A stretch of DNA of 64,000 bases from Verrucomicrobiota bacterium. Its GTDB lineage: Bacteria; Verrucomicrobiota; Verrucomicrobiia; Limisphaerales; JACRJY01. This document shows, piece after piece, positions 9,601-21,600 of the stretch. Location: contig JACRJY010000164.1 of the NCBI GenBank assembly GCA_016235585.1, positions 1-64,000 on the forward strand, given 5' to 3'. Within the stretch, counting starts at the first letter, position 1. Every line of letters starts with the position of its first letter. The notes below the pieces were generated by a model. It worked only from the letters and a program-made list of their open reading frames with translations. It made no database searches and was not told where the DNA came from. A program made the position numbers and the translations under genes.

Positions 9601-12600
9601 GCGGTCCCCGTCCACTATTGAGTTGTTGAAAAGCGGGATGGTGATGAGCCGCTCACTGGAATCGCCGCCGGCCCAGGTGAACGACCCGCTCACGGAAGCG
9701 TAATGCAGGCCCGCGACCGCCGTGCCTGCGCCGGTCGAGGCGAAGCTCACACCAATCGTTCCAGTGTTGCCGCCAATGCGCTGGACCCGGATCACCGCCG
9801 CACCGTCATTTTCGCGGTTCGTGTAAGTGGCGCTGCTGAAAACCAGGTTCCCGAAGATCAGAATGTCGTTGTTGATGATGTTCAGCACCGAGGAGTTCTG
9901 GAATCCAATGGTGGCCCCGCCCGTCGGGTTCAGCAGGTCGAGGAAGACGGACTCATTCGTCTCCTGCACCGAGTCGGGCAGAATTGGCACCGTGAAGGTC
10001 TTCGTTATCTCACCGTCTGCGAACGACAACGTTCCGATGCTCGGGCTGTAATCCTGATTCGCCCGGGCAGTCCCGTCTCCCGTGCGATAGTCCACCGAAA
10101 CCACGCCCGTGCTGCCGTTGGTGCGCGTGACGGTGATCTGGGCAAGGACGATGTCAGCGCTCTCGTTGGTCACGTAGGTGCTTTGAGTGAAATTGAACAC
10201 GCCCGGAGCAACGTCGTTGTCCACGATTGTCAGTATCGCCGACATCTGGCCCGGAACGGCGTTGCCTGTGAGGTTGGTGAGCACCAGCTCGATCGTCTCA
10301 TTGCCCTCCAGCAGGAGGTCGTCAATTATCGCCAAGCTGAACGTCCTGTTCGTCTCGCCAGGCCCAAACACGAGGGTGCCGCTCACCGGCACGAAGTCCA
10401 CATTGGGAGTGGCCGAACCATTGAGCGTGCTGGCGAACTGGACCGCCGCCGAACCAGTGGCGCCGCCGGTGCGGGTGACTGTGATGCTCGCGCTGCCACT
10501 GCCCACCACCTCGCTGACGTTGTAGGTGGCCGCGCTGAAGCCCAGCCGCCCGTCGTCATTCACGATGGTCAGCAGAGAGTTGGATTGGCCGCCCGAAGCC
10601 GCACCGGTGAAGCTGGTCAGCGTCAGGTTCACGAACCGGTCGGCGTTCACGGCCGCGTCATCCACGATGGAGATATTCGTCGATACAAATGTCTCACCCT
10701 GCGGAAAGTTGAGCGTGGCAAACACGTTCGTGTAGTGGACACCGTTCGTCGTGGCGCTGCCATCCGACGTGGTGAAGAACACCGAGGCCGCGCCCGTGGT
10801 CCCGCCGACCCGCCGGACCGTGATGACGCCCGCACCGCCGTTCTCCGCCACGGAGTAGTTCGCGGACGTGAACTCCAAGCTGCCCGGGCCAGCGATCACT
10901 CCGCCATGCAAGCGCACGAGATAGTTGCGCGGGGCGCTGTTGAACGTGGTGAAGCCGCCCGCGAGCACAATCCTGTCGTCGGCCTGCACGGAGATGGCGG
11001 CCACGAAGTTGTTCGCGCCAGCACCCACGTTGATGGTCGGGTCAGTCGTGCCGTCCGGATTCAGCCGCGTGAACCGGTTGCGACTCACTCCGTTGAAGCG
11101 GGTGAAGTCCCCGCCCAGCAGCATCTTCCCGTCGCCCTGCACCGTCATGTAGAACACCGCGTTGTCCGCGCCCGCTCCGCTGGTGTTGAAGCTCGTGTCC
11201 AGCAGGCCGGAGGCGTGGAGCCGGCCCACGCGTCCCACCGCCGTGCCGGCATAGTTCGTGAACGAGCCGGCCATCAGTATCTTTCCGTCCGTCTGCACGA
11301 GGAGCGCGCGGACAGTGCTGTTGGCACCGGTGCCCGCAAGGAAGCTGGCATCCACCGAGCCGTTCGCGTTCAGCCGCGCGATGTTGGTGAGAGCGATGCC
11401 GTTGACGCTCGTGAAATCACCGCCGATGAGCACCTTGCCGTCCGGCTGCACCGCCACCGCGAACACCGTGCCGTTCGCGCCCGTGCCGGGGTCGAACGTG
11501 TTGTCCAAAGTGCCGTTGGCATTCAGCCGCGCGATGAAATTGCGCCCGATGCCGTTGAACGTGCTGAACGCTCCGCCGATGACAACCTTGTCGTCAGTCT
11601 GCAAGGCCACCGCAAAAATCGCGTTGTCCGCGCCAGCGCCGGGATCAAAGGTGAGGTCCACTGAGCCACTCTGATTCAAGCGCGCGATGCGCGAACGGTT
11701 GGTGCCGCTCACCTGGGTGAAGAAGCCCGACACCAGAATGCGGCCCGTGTTCAGCCCCTGGCCATAGACCAACAGGGAACGGATGGAGCCATTGGCCCCG
11801 CCGGGGTTGAACACCGGATCCAGCGCGCCGTTGGCATCCAGTCGCGCAAGGCGGTTACGAGACACACCATTGACCGCCGTAAAATCACCGCCGACCAGCA
11901 GATTCCCATCAAGCTGCAAGGCCAGCGCATAGATGGCGCTGTCCGCGCCCGATGCCGTGTAGGTCGTGTCCGCAGAACCCGCCGTGACGTTCACCGACTC
12001 GTCATCAATTATCGAGAGGACCGCTGTGCTCGGGAAACCCAGCGTAGCGTTGCTCGGACTCGACAGCGCCAGGTTGATGGTGCGGGTTCCGTCAGCGAGT
12101 GCGTTGTCAAGGACCGTCACGCTGAAGTTGGTGCTCGTCTGGCCAGACACGAGCGTGAGCGTGCCGCCAGTGGTGACATAATTTGAACCCGCCAGAGCCG
12201 AGCCACCCGTTACCGTGTCAAAGCGGGCCGTGACCGTCCCGGCCACGCCGCCCAAACGCACGACCGTGACAATTGCGTTGGAGCCATTCTCGTTCACTGT
12301 GTAGATCGGGCGGCTGAAAGCCAGGCTGCCAAAGGCATCCTCATCCACGATCGTCAGCACGGCATTGGTCACTGTGCCGAGCGCACCAGCCACCGTCGGG
12401 TTGAACAGTGCCAGGCTTACCGTGCGGTTGCCGTCCACCACCACGTTGTCCACCAAGGCCACGGTGAACGTCTTCGTGGTTGTCTCCGCTGACGCCCAGA
12501 CAAGCGTGTTTGTCGCCGTTGCGAAATGCGCCGGTGCTGTCGCCGTCCCATTCGTCACCGCCACCTGCACGGTCAGCGCGCCCTGGCTGCCGCCGGAGCG

Positions 12601-15600
12601 CAACACGGAAATGAGCGCCGTCCCGGCATTCTCCGCGACGCTGTAACCGGCCTGCGAGAAGTTCAACCGGCCCGCCGCAAAGTCATTGTCAATGATCAGA
12701 ATGGCGGCGTTGGTCAGGCCCAGCGTGGAACCGCCGCGCGGGTTGAGCAACTGCACCGTGATCGTCTCATCCAGCTCAACAGCCGTGTCATCCACGATGG
12801 CCACGGTGAAGGTGTTCGTGAGCTGCCCTGAAGCGAAATTGATGGACCCGCTCGCCGCCGCAAAGTCCAGCCCCACTGATGCCGTGCTGCCGGAGCTTGC
12901 CGTCGTGTAATCACACGAGATAGGACCCGCGCTGCCATTGGTGCGGATGACCGTCACGACCGCCGCGCCGACATTTTCGTCCACTCGGAAGCTCGCTTGC
13001 GGGAAAGTGAGGATGCCGGGGTTGAAGTCATTGTCCACAACCGTCAGGGTCGCGCGTGAAATACCCAGAGCCACGCCTGTAGCGATGCGCTCACCTGCGA
13101 GGAACAACAGGCCCTGCGGCTTCGACAAGACCAAATCCACCAGTTCGTCACCCTCGATGGTGAAGTCCTCCGTGACCGCCACAAAAATATCCGTGCCCCC
13201 CCGCAACACATTGTTCGGACCGGTGGCACCATCAGCAGGTCGAGGCCCGGCCACTCCCCAAGTCGGCGAGCGCCGGGCTGCCACGTAGTCCTGACCCGCC
13301 GTGCCCGCTCCGGGACCGAACGGTGGATCCACTGTTCCAAAATTCACCAAAGCTGGGCCGATGGGCGGCTCGTTTGTATAGGCGGCGGTGAGCTGCGTGC
13401 CGTTGGTGCGTGAAACGGTGATGAACAAGCTCCCAGCATTCTCATCGAGTGTGTAGTTCGGTTGGCTGAAATCAATGTTACCGGCCCCGCGCGTGTCACC
13501 ACCTTTTACCCGTGTGAAATTGCTGCGTCTGCGGATGTCCGCACGAGGAAACTGGTCGGGCGGGGCGAGCTTGTCGGAACGATCGAAGCCCGCCATCAGC
13601 CTCCGCGCGGTTCCATTGGTGCTGGAGAATCCAACAGCCACCGAATTCGCAGCATCCCTGTTGCCGCCACCACCCTGCTGGAAGGAACCGCCAATGATGA
13701 ACTCCTCTGTGATGTTCGTTATGGCGAAATTGGTCCCAAGGCCCAGTGAGACAGTGGCCGTGTTGGTCGCCGGTTGGATTGCAATGGTGGCGACAAAATT
13801 TCGCGGCAAGGTGTTGGACAGGTTAATCAAGCCAGCGAACTGGTTGAAAGCGGAGTCCATAAACTTCGTGTCCAATGTCCCGTTGCTGAGAAGGCGGGCC
13901 AACCCGAGACGGCGGGTGCTGTTGAAGTCCGTGAACTGGCCACCGAGAACCGCCTGTCCGTTCGCCGCCATGGCCATGGCAAACACAGTGTCATTGAATC
14001 CGCTGCCCGGGCTGAATGTCGTGTCCAACGAACCATCCGGGTTCAACCGCGCAACCTTGTTCCGACGGCGCAGATCGAAGTTGTTGAACTCACCAGCCAG
14101 AATGACCTTCTCGACACCCGATGCCGCAGTCGTAACGCTCGCGCTGTAGTCCCAGAGCGTGCCGAGAATGCCGTTGCCCTCGTTGACAACGATGCGAAGC
14201 ACAGTGTTGGTGCCAGGGCCGAACGGGACAGTGATGCTCGTGTAGCCATTCGTCAGGCCGGAATCAAAAATACGGTTCCCGGCCAGTTGATTCGTTCCGT
14301 AATAGACCCGGATGGTGTCCGCAACGTCGTAGAATTGATACTGCAGCGTGATAGTTCCCGACGTGGCCCCGCCGGTGTTCACGTCGAAGATATCCTCCGC
14401 CGGGCCTCCCGATGCCGTGCGGTCCACCACGATGGACCCAGCGCCGAGCTGTTCCACACCGAGCGCATAGACGGTGCCGTCCGCCCCCGCGCTGGGGTTG
14501 AAAGTCAGATCCAATGCGCCTGTCGCAGTCAGCCGGGCGATGCGGTTACGCGGCACTCCGTTGAAAGTGGTGAAATCTCCACCCACCACCACCTTGCCAT
14601 CTTTCTGCACACGAATGGCGTAGATGGGGCCGTTGGCACCCGAGCCGGGATTGAAGGCTGTGTCCAGGCCACCATCCACATTGAGTCGCGCGATGCGGTT
14701 CCGGTTCGTGCCGTTGAAGCTGGTGAAGTCGCCCACAATGAGCACACGCCCGTTGAAAACACCGCTCGTGTAGTTATGCAGGGCACGGACGGGCGCGTTG
14801 GCCCCGGTGCCGGGGTTGAAAGTGGCGTCCAAGACGCCATTGGTGTCCACCCGCGCGATGAAGTTCCGCGCAACCCCGTTGTAGGAGGAGAACCCACCGC
14901 CAAAGACAATCTTCCCGTTGTTCGTGTTCGCCACGAAGTTGGTCCCGGTAGGCACGCCATTGGTGTCGAAGAGGGTCACCGAATTGGTCAGCGCCGGATA
15001 GACGCCGATCGCCGCCACGAAGTCGTTCGCTCCAACTCCAGGATTGAACGAGGTGTCCAGCGAACCATCCAGATTCATGCGTGCGATACGGCTGCGTGAG
15101 AACGTGTTGATCGCAGTGAAATCGCCGCCGACAATGGCTTTCCCATCCTCCTGCACAGCAGCGGCAAAGACGGTGTTGTTCGCGCCGGGCACCGAGTTTT
15201 GGGGCGGCACAGTGCGGTCATCGAAATCTGGATTGTAATTCCGGTCGAAGATGCCCGGCGCATCATCGTTGTCCAGAATGGTCACTGTGGCTTCTTCAAG
15301 AATGGCACCGTTGACGACGACTCGCATTACGAAGTCCTCGTTGAATTCCGCGATCAGGTCGTCATAAATCGGCACGAACACCACAACATGGCCGCTGTTT
15401 GGAATGGTCACCGTCTGCGTTCGTCCATCAAAATCTCCGGTTACTCCCACAGCACCCCCGGGCGTGCCAGCGGAAGCCCAATCCGACCCAGCTTGGTGCG
15501 CCAAAGTATTGTCGCCATTAAATGCAAAGGAAAATGACTGGCTGGACCAAACATTTGTGCCGTCGTTGGGATCGCTGAAAACGATGTTCGGCGACGACGG

Positions 15601-18600
15601 AGGGCCGAAGAGTGAGAAACGCGCGACGCCAATATCCTCGCGCACGCGATACACCTCTCGAGACCAGTGATAGGTGGTAGGCGTCAAAGCCCGTTTGATA
15701 AGCACCTGAGATGTTGACAACGCTCCAAGCGAGGCACCACCGGTTGCATTTGAGAGCACCACATCGAACGAGTTGAAGCTAAAAACATTGCCTGTGACAT
15801 TCGTGATCACGCCAAAGTTCGTAAAGACGATGGGCACAATGAAGCTCTTGGCCATCTCGTGCTCCTTGAAGGTCAATGTGCCGCTGGTGGCCACATAGTC
15901 GAATCCCGCCAGAGCGTTGCCGTTCAGGAAGAAAAGGTTTGTGATGCCAAAGAGGTTGGTGCGATCCCTTGTGGTGAAATCGACGCTGACAACACCATCC
16001 GCTCCACCGCTGCGGGTCACCGTGACAAGTGCCCCGGGGATGTTGTGATGACGATTGCTGTAGATCAACCCCGTTGGCGGAATGGACGTGAAGAGACCAA
16101 TTACGGGGGAGATCACTGTGTTGTCCTCGAAGTAATGCGTGTTCGTGGTCTCAGTGTTTTTCACGAGATAATTGGTGGCCGTAAAGCTGAACGTGCCAGC
16201 GTTGTAATCGTCGTCCAAGACGATCAACGTCGCACTTGCCAACCCAATGGAAGCCCCGCCTGTCGGCGTGCTCAGAGTGAGATTCACCACCTCGTTGGTC
16301 TCAAAGAGGGGATCATCCAAAACGGGGATGTTAAACGTCACGTTCGTCACCGCGTCGGGGAAGACCAGTGTTCCGCTGGTGGTCGTGTAATCAGAACCCT
16401 GCTTGGCCGTCCCGTCCGAAGTGCTGAAGTTCACCGTGACCGTTCCCTGGCTGCCGTTGGTGCGGATCACCGTGATGGCTGCGGAGCCGGCATTCTCCAC
16501 CACAGAGTAGGTCGCGGAGCTGAAGCCGATGATGCCGTTGCTGATCTCATCATCACGAATGAGCAGCGTCGCGTTCGTGAGGCCCAGCACCGCTCCGTTC
16601 CCGGGATTCGACAGGGTCAGCAACACTGATTCGTCACCTTCCGACAGCGCGTCGTTGATCACGGCCACGCTGAAAGTCTTGCTCGTCTGGCCATCGGAGA
16701 AGTTGAGGAAGCCGTTCGTGAGAACATAGTCCAAGCCCGCGAGGGCTGAGCCGTTGGCCGAGCCAAACTGGACGGACACCGGGCCGGTGCTGCCGTTGGT
16801 GCGGACCACGGTCACCACCGCATTGCCCACGTTTTCGAGGACCACAAACTGGTTCGTGGAGAATCCCAGCGCGCCCGGCGAGAAATCATCATCCACAATG
16901 GTCAGCACCGCAGTCGAGCGCCCAAGCGAGGCCGCGCCCACTGGATTCAGCAATGTCAGCACCACCGTTTCATTGCCTTCCACCGCACTGTCGGGCAGGA
17001 CCGGCACGTCGAAGCTCTTCGGGGCCACATCGCCAGCCGCCCACGCCAACTGGTTGCTGACGCTGGTGAAATCCACGCCGGCCACCGCCGAGCCTCCCGT
17101 TGTGTTGTAGGAGACGGAAACCGCCCCAGCCCCGCCACCGTTGCGCACGACTGTGATGGTCGCGTTCGAGGAGCTTTCGTTGACCGAGAAAGTCGAGGCG
17201 GAGAACTCAATCAAACTGTCGTTGTCCACGATGGTGATCGTGGCGGGGTTGACCGCGCCCACCGAAGCCTGCGGTGAGGGATTAAGCAGAGTAAGGATCA
17301 CGGTCTTGTTCGCGTTGGCCACAAAGTTGTCCAGAAGGCCGACAAGGATGTTCGTGGTGGCCTGACCGTTGGCAAAAGTCAGCGTGGTGGTCTGCCCGAC
17401 GTAGTCCACTCCATTCGTGGCAGTGCCATCACTGGTGGCGAACTGCACAGTAGCAGTGCCAGTCAGTCCGACGCGGCGAACCACGGAGACGGTTGTGTTG
17501 GCCGCGTTCTCATCCGCCAAAAAGTTCGACTGGGTGAACTCGAAACTGCCACCGCTCGATCCGTTGGCTCCAGCGTTGATGCGGGCCACCCCGTTGCGGG
17601 TCTGTCCGTCCACCGCAGTGAACGCGCCGCCGATGACAAATTTCGCGTCCCACGGCTGAATGGCGAGCGCCGAGACAAAGTTGTTGGCCCCGGTGCCGAA
17701 GTTGATGGTGGTGTCCACCGAGCCGTCAGGATTGAGACGGCTGATGCGATTGGCTGGAAGTCCGTTGAAAGTGGTGAAGCCGCCGACCAGCACCAACTTG
17801 CCGTCAGGCTGCACTGTCACAGCATTCACGTAGTCATCAAACCCAGTGCCCGTGTCGAACGCCACGTCCAGTGCACCGGCGGTGACGCCCACGCCAACAA
17901 GCCGGACGATGCGGTTTCGCGCGACGCCGTTGAAGTTGGTGAACCCGCCACCCACGATGACGCGGCCGGCAGAATCCACCGCAAGCGCGCTCACAAACGC
18001 GCCCGCTCCTGTCCCCGGATTGAAAGCCGTGTCGAGTGTGCCGTCCGCATTGAGCCGCGCGATGCGGGTGCGGGCGACTCCGTTGAACGTCGTGAAGTCG
18101 CCGCCCACCAGCACCTGCCCGTTGGTCTGCAACGCGAGGGCCCGCACCGCGCCATCCGCCCCGACGCTGGTGTTGAAGGAGGAGTCCACAGTTCCATCCG
18201 TATTGAGCCGGGCGACGAAGTTGCGTGCCGTGCCGTTGATCGTGGTGAAGAGGCCGCCCACCAGCACGCGGCCATCAGGCTGCTGTGCCATGACGAGCAC
18301 GGTGTTGTTCGCGCCGATGGATGTGTCGAAGCCACCATCCAGCGAGCCATTGACGTTGAGCCGTGCCAGCCGACCGCGGTTGGTGCCATTGAAGTTGGTA
18401 AAGAAGCCGCCGACGATCACGCGCCCGTCCGGCTGGACCAAAACGGCGTTGATGGTGTCACTCGCTCCTGTCCCGATGTTGAAGCCAAGGTCCAACGAAC
18501 CATCGAGATTGAGCCGGGCCAGTCGGCTGACGTTCGCACCGTTGAGGACTGTGAAGTTGCCGCCCACCACCGACTTGCCCAGCAAGTTTGGCAGCGACAG

Positions 18601-21600
18601 ATTCGTGTTCAAGCCGACTCCCAGAACGATGCTGCTGCCGGTGCCCAGGCCAAAGGTCGTGTCCATGGAACCGTTCTCATTGAGCTGCGCCACTCGATCC
18701 CGGGCAACCCCGCTGATGGCTGTGAAATTACCACCCACCACCACGCGCTCCACCGATGTGCTCACCGGGGTGATGGTGCCGGAATAACTCCAGAAGAAAC
18801 CGTTAAACAGACCGAAACCCTCGTTGACGGTGATGGTGACCACCGAAGATGTCCCGGGGCCATATGGAACTCTGAACGTGTTCGTGCCCAACACGTTCGT
18901 GTCCAACAGGCGAACGCCTTCGTAGTAGATGCGAAGGTTATCCGAAGAGAAACTCGACAGTGAGTCAAACGAGATGTTCACGACTCCCGAGGTAGCGCCG
19001 ATGTCAACCAAGTTGGTGTGGCTGAAGACAAACTGGTTCGTGAGCGAGATCGCCACCGGCAACGGCACCGGCGGCACAAAGACAGCCACCGCTTCCACGG
19101 TGTTATTCGCGCCCGTGCCCGGGTCAAACGTCACATCCAGCGTGCCGTCCGCGTTTAGCCGTGCGAACCGGCTCCGAGCCACGCCGTTGACGGTCGTGAA
19201 CGCCCCGGCCAGCATCACCCGCCCGCTGCCGCGCAGGCCCACGCTCAAGACCGGCCCATCCGCACCCAGGCCGCTGTTGAAGTTCACGTCCAGCGTGCCA
19301 TCCGCGTTCAGCCGGGTGATGCCGTTCTTCGTCAGCCCCGCAAAGGTGGTAAAAGCGCCGCCCACGATAATTGACCCGTTGGTCTGCACCGCCACGGAAT
19401 AGATCGTGTTGTCCGCGCCAGCCGGCCCCACGCTGAATGTCGGGTCCAAAGTCCCGGACGCGCTCAGCCGCGCGATGCGAGGGGCCGACACGCCGTTGAA
19501 GGTGGTAAAGTCGCCCGCGATGACGATGCGGCCGTCAGCCATCTCCTTGATGGACCGCACAGCACCGTTGGCTCCGGTGCCGATGGAGAAGGTTCCGTCC
19601 ACCGATCCGTCGGCCGCCAGCCGAACGAGCCGACCCGATGCAGTGCCGTTGAAAGTGGTGAACGTGCCGCCTACGAGCACACCGCCGCTGCCTGACGAGG
19701 CCAGGGCAAACACATCGCTGTTCGCACCGCTGCCGGGGTTGAACGCGGCGTCCAGCGAGCCGTTAGCCGACAGCCTGGCCACGCGGCTTCGGTTCGTGCC
19801 GTTCACACTCGAGAACTGCCCGCCGATCACCACCGAGCCGTCGGGCTGCACCGCCACGGCAAAGACGTTTGTGTCCGCTCCCAACCCGGGGTTGAAGTTC
19901 TGATCCAGGGTCCCGTCCGCGTTGAGCCGCGCCACCCGGTTGACCAGGCCGCCGTTGACAGTCGTGAAATTGCCACCCAACAACACCTGTCCGTTGGTGT
20001 GGAACACGACCGCATACACCGGCCCGTTGGCCCCGAGGTTCGCGCCGAATGTGACATCCAGCGACCCCGCCGTCGGGCTGTTCGTGTCGTTGTCATTGAT
20101 GGTCACGAATGCGGTGGTCGGGCTGACCAGCACGGTGCCCAGCGGCCCTCCGAGATTGAACAAGCTGAGCTGGACGGATTTCGATGCGTTGACGAACAAG
20201 TTGTCCGTGATCGGCACATCGAAAGTGAGGTTGGTCACGCCCGGGGTGAAAAAGAGAGTGCCGTTCGTGCTGGTGTAGTCCAGACCGGCCACGGCCGTCG
20301 CGTTGGCGGTGCCGAAATCAACCTGCACAGGGGTGGTGGTGACGCCGACGCGAACCACGCTGATGGCCGCCCGTCCGATGTTTTCCTGCACAATGTAATT
20401 GGTGCCACTGAACGACACCGCTGTATCGTCGTCCACAATGGTAAGCACCGCGTTGGAAATGGAAAGCGTTGCAGAACCCAGCGGCGTAGCCACGGGCGCG
20501 CTCAAGTCCAGCAGGACGGCCTCATTACCCTCTACGAGACTGTCGGGCAGGACAGTGACAGAAAAACTCAAGCTGTTTGTTCCCGGACCAAAGGTGAGGG
20601 TGCCACTCGTGGCAAGGTAATCCACCTCAGCAGTGGCGTTGCTGATGCTGGTGGCGTAGTTGACGCTCACCGTGTCCACCGCAAGTCCGGTGCGCTGAAC
20701 GAAAATGGGGATGGAGGCGGCACTCTCCGAGACACTGTAAGTTGCCGCGCTGAAGCTGATGAGGCTGTCATTGTCGATGATCGTCAGCGTGGCGTTGGTG
20801 AGTCCTAATGCCGCACCGCCACCCACGTTGGATATCAGCAACTCCACAGTGCGGTTCGCGTTGACAACGAAATCGTCCACCAACGGAACGGTGAAGGTGC
20901 GCGTCGAAACGTCACCGTCCGGCCATGTGAAGCGGCCTGTCACATTTGTGAAATGCGTGCCAGCCACAGCCGTGCCCGCAGAGGTGGTGGCGTAATCCAC
21001 CGTCACTGTGCCGACTGTGCCGTTGGTCCGGGACACGATGATCGCCGCCGCCCCGTTCGTTTCAGAAGCGGAGAATGCAGCGGAGACGAAGGCGATGGTG
21101 CCGGGGCCAAACTCGTTGTCCACGATGGTCAGAGTGCCCACACTGCTGCCGATGACTGCTGGGGCGGGGGCGTTTGTCAGCCGCAGCGTGACGGTCTTGT
21201 TGCCACCGACTGTGAAGTTGTCCACCACTGAGACGGAGAATGTCGCAGATGTCTGCCCGTTGGTGAACGTGAGCCGTCCGCTCGATGAAGCATAATCAGC
21301 GGGGGCCAGCGCAGTTCCATCCTCGGTGAGGTAGTCCACCGTCACCGTGCCGTTGGTGCCGCCAGCCCGAATCACGGTGACGATGACGTTGGTGCCGTTC
21401 TCATTCACGCTGTAGGTGAGAGGGCTGAAGCCCAAGACGGAGTCGTTGTCCAAAATCGTGAGCACGGCCGCAGCACCAGCACCAAGGGTCGCCCCATTGG
21501 TCGGATTCGACAGGGCGAGGCTCACGGTGCGGTTGCCGTCCACAAGCAGGTTGTCGCTAACCGGGACATTGAACGTCAGATGCGTCACACCGGGCGCGAA

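Noticed and set aside
9703-11664. Long open frame on the plus strand (653 codons), with similar ones at 25576-28092 and 37372-39111
   Set aside because: They lie antisense to delta-60 and Calx-beta repeats and arise from the repeated GC-rich codon pattern. Their translations are low-complexity Arg/His/Ala/Val and resemble no family.
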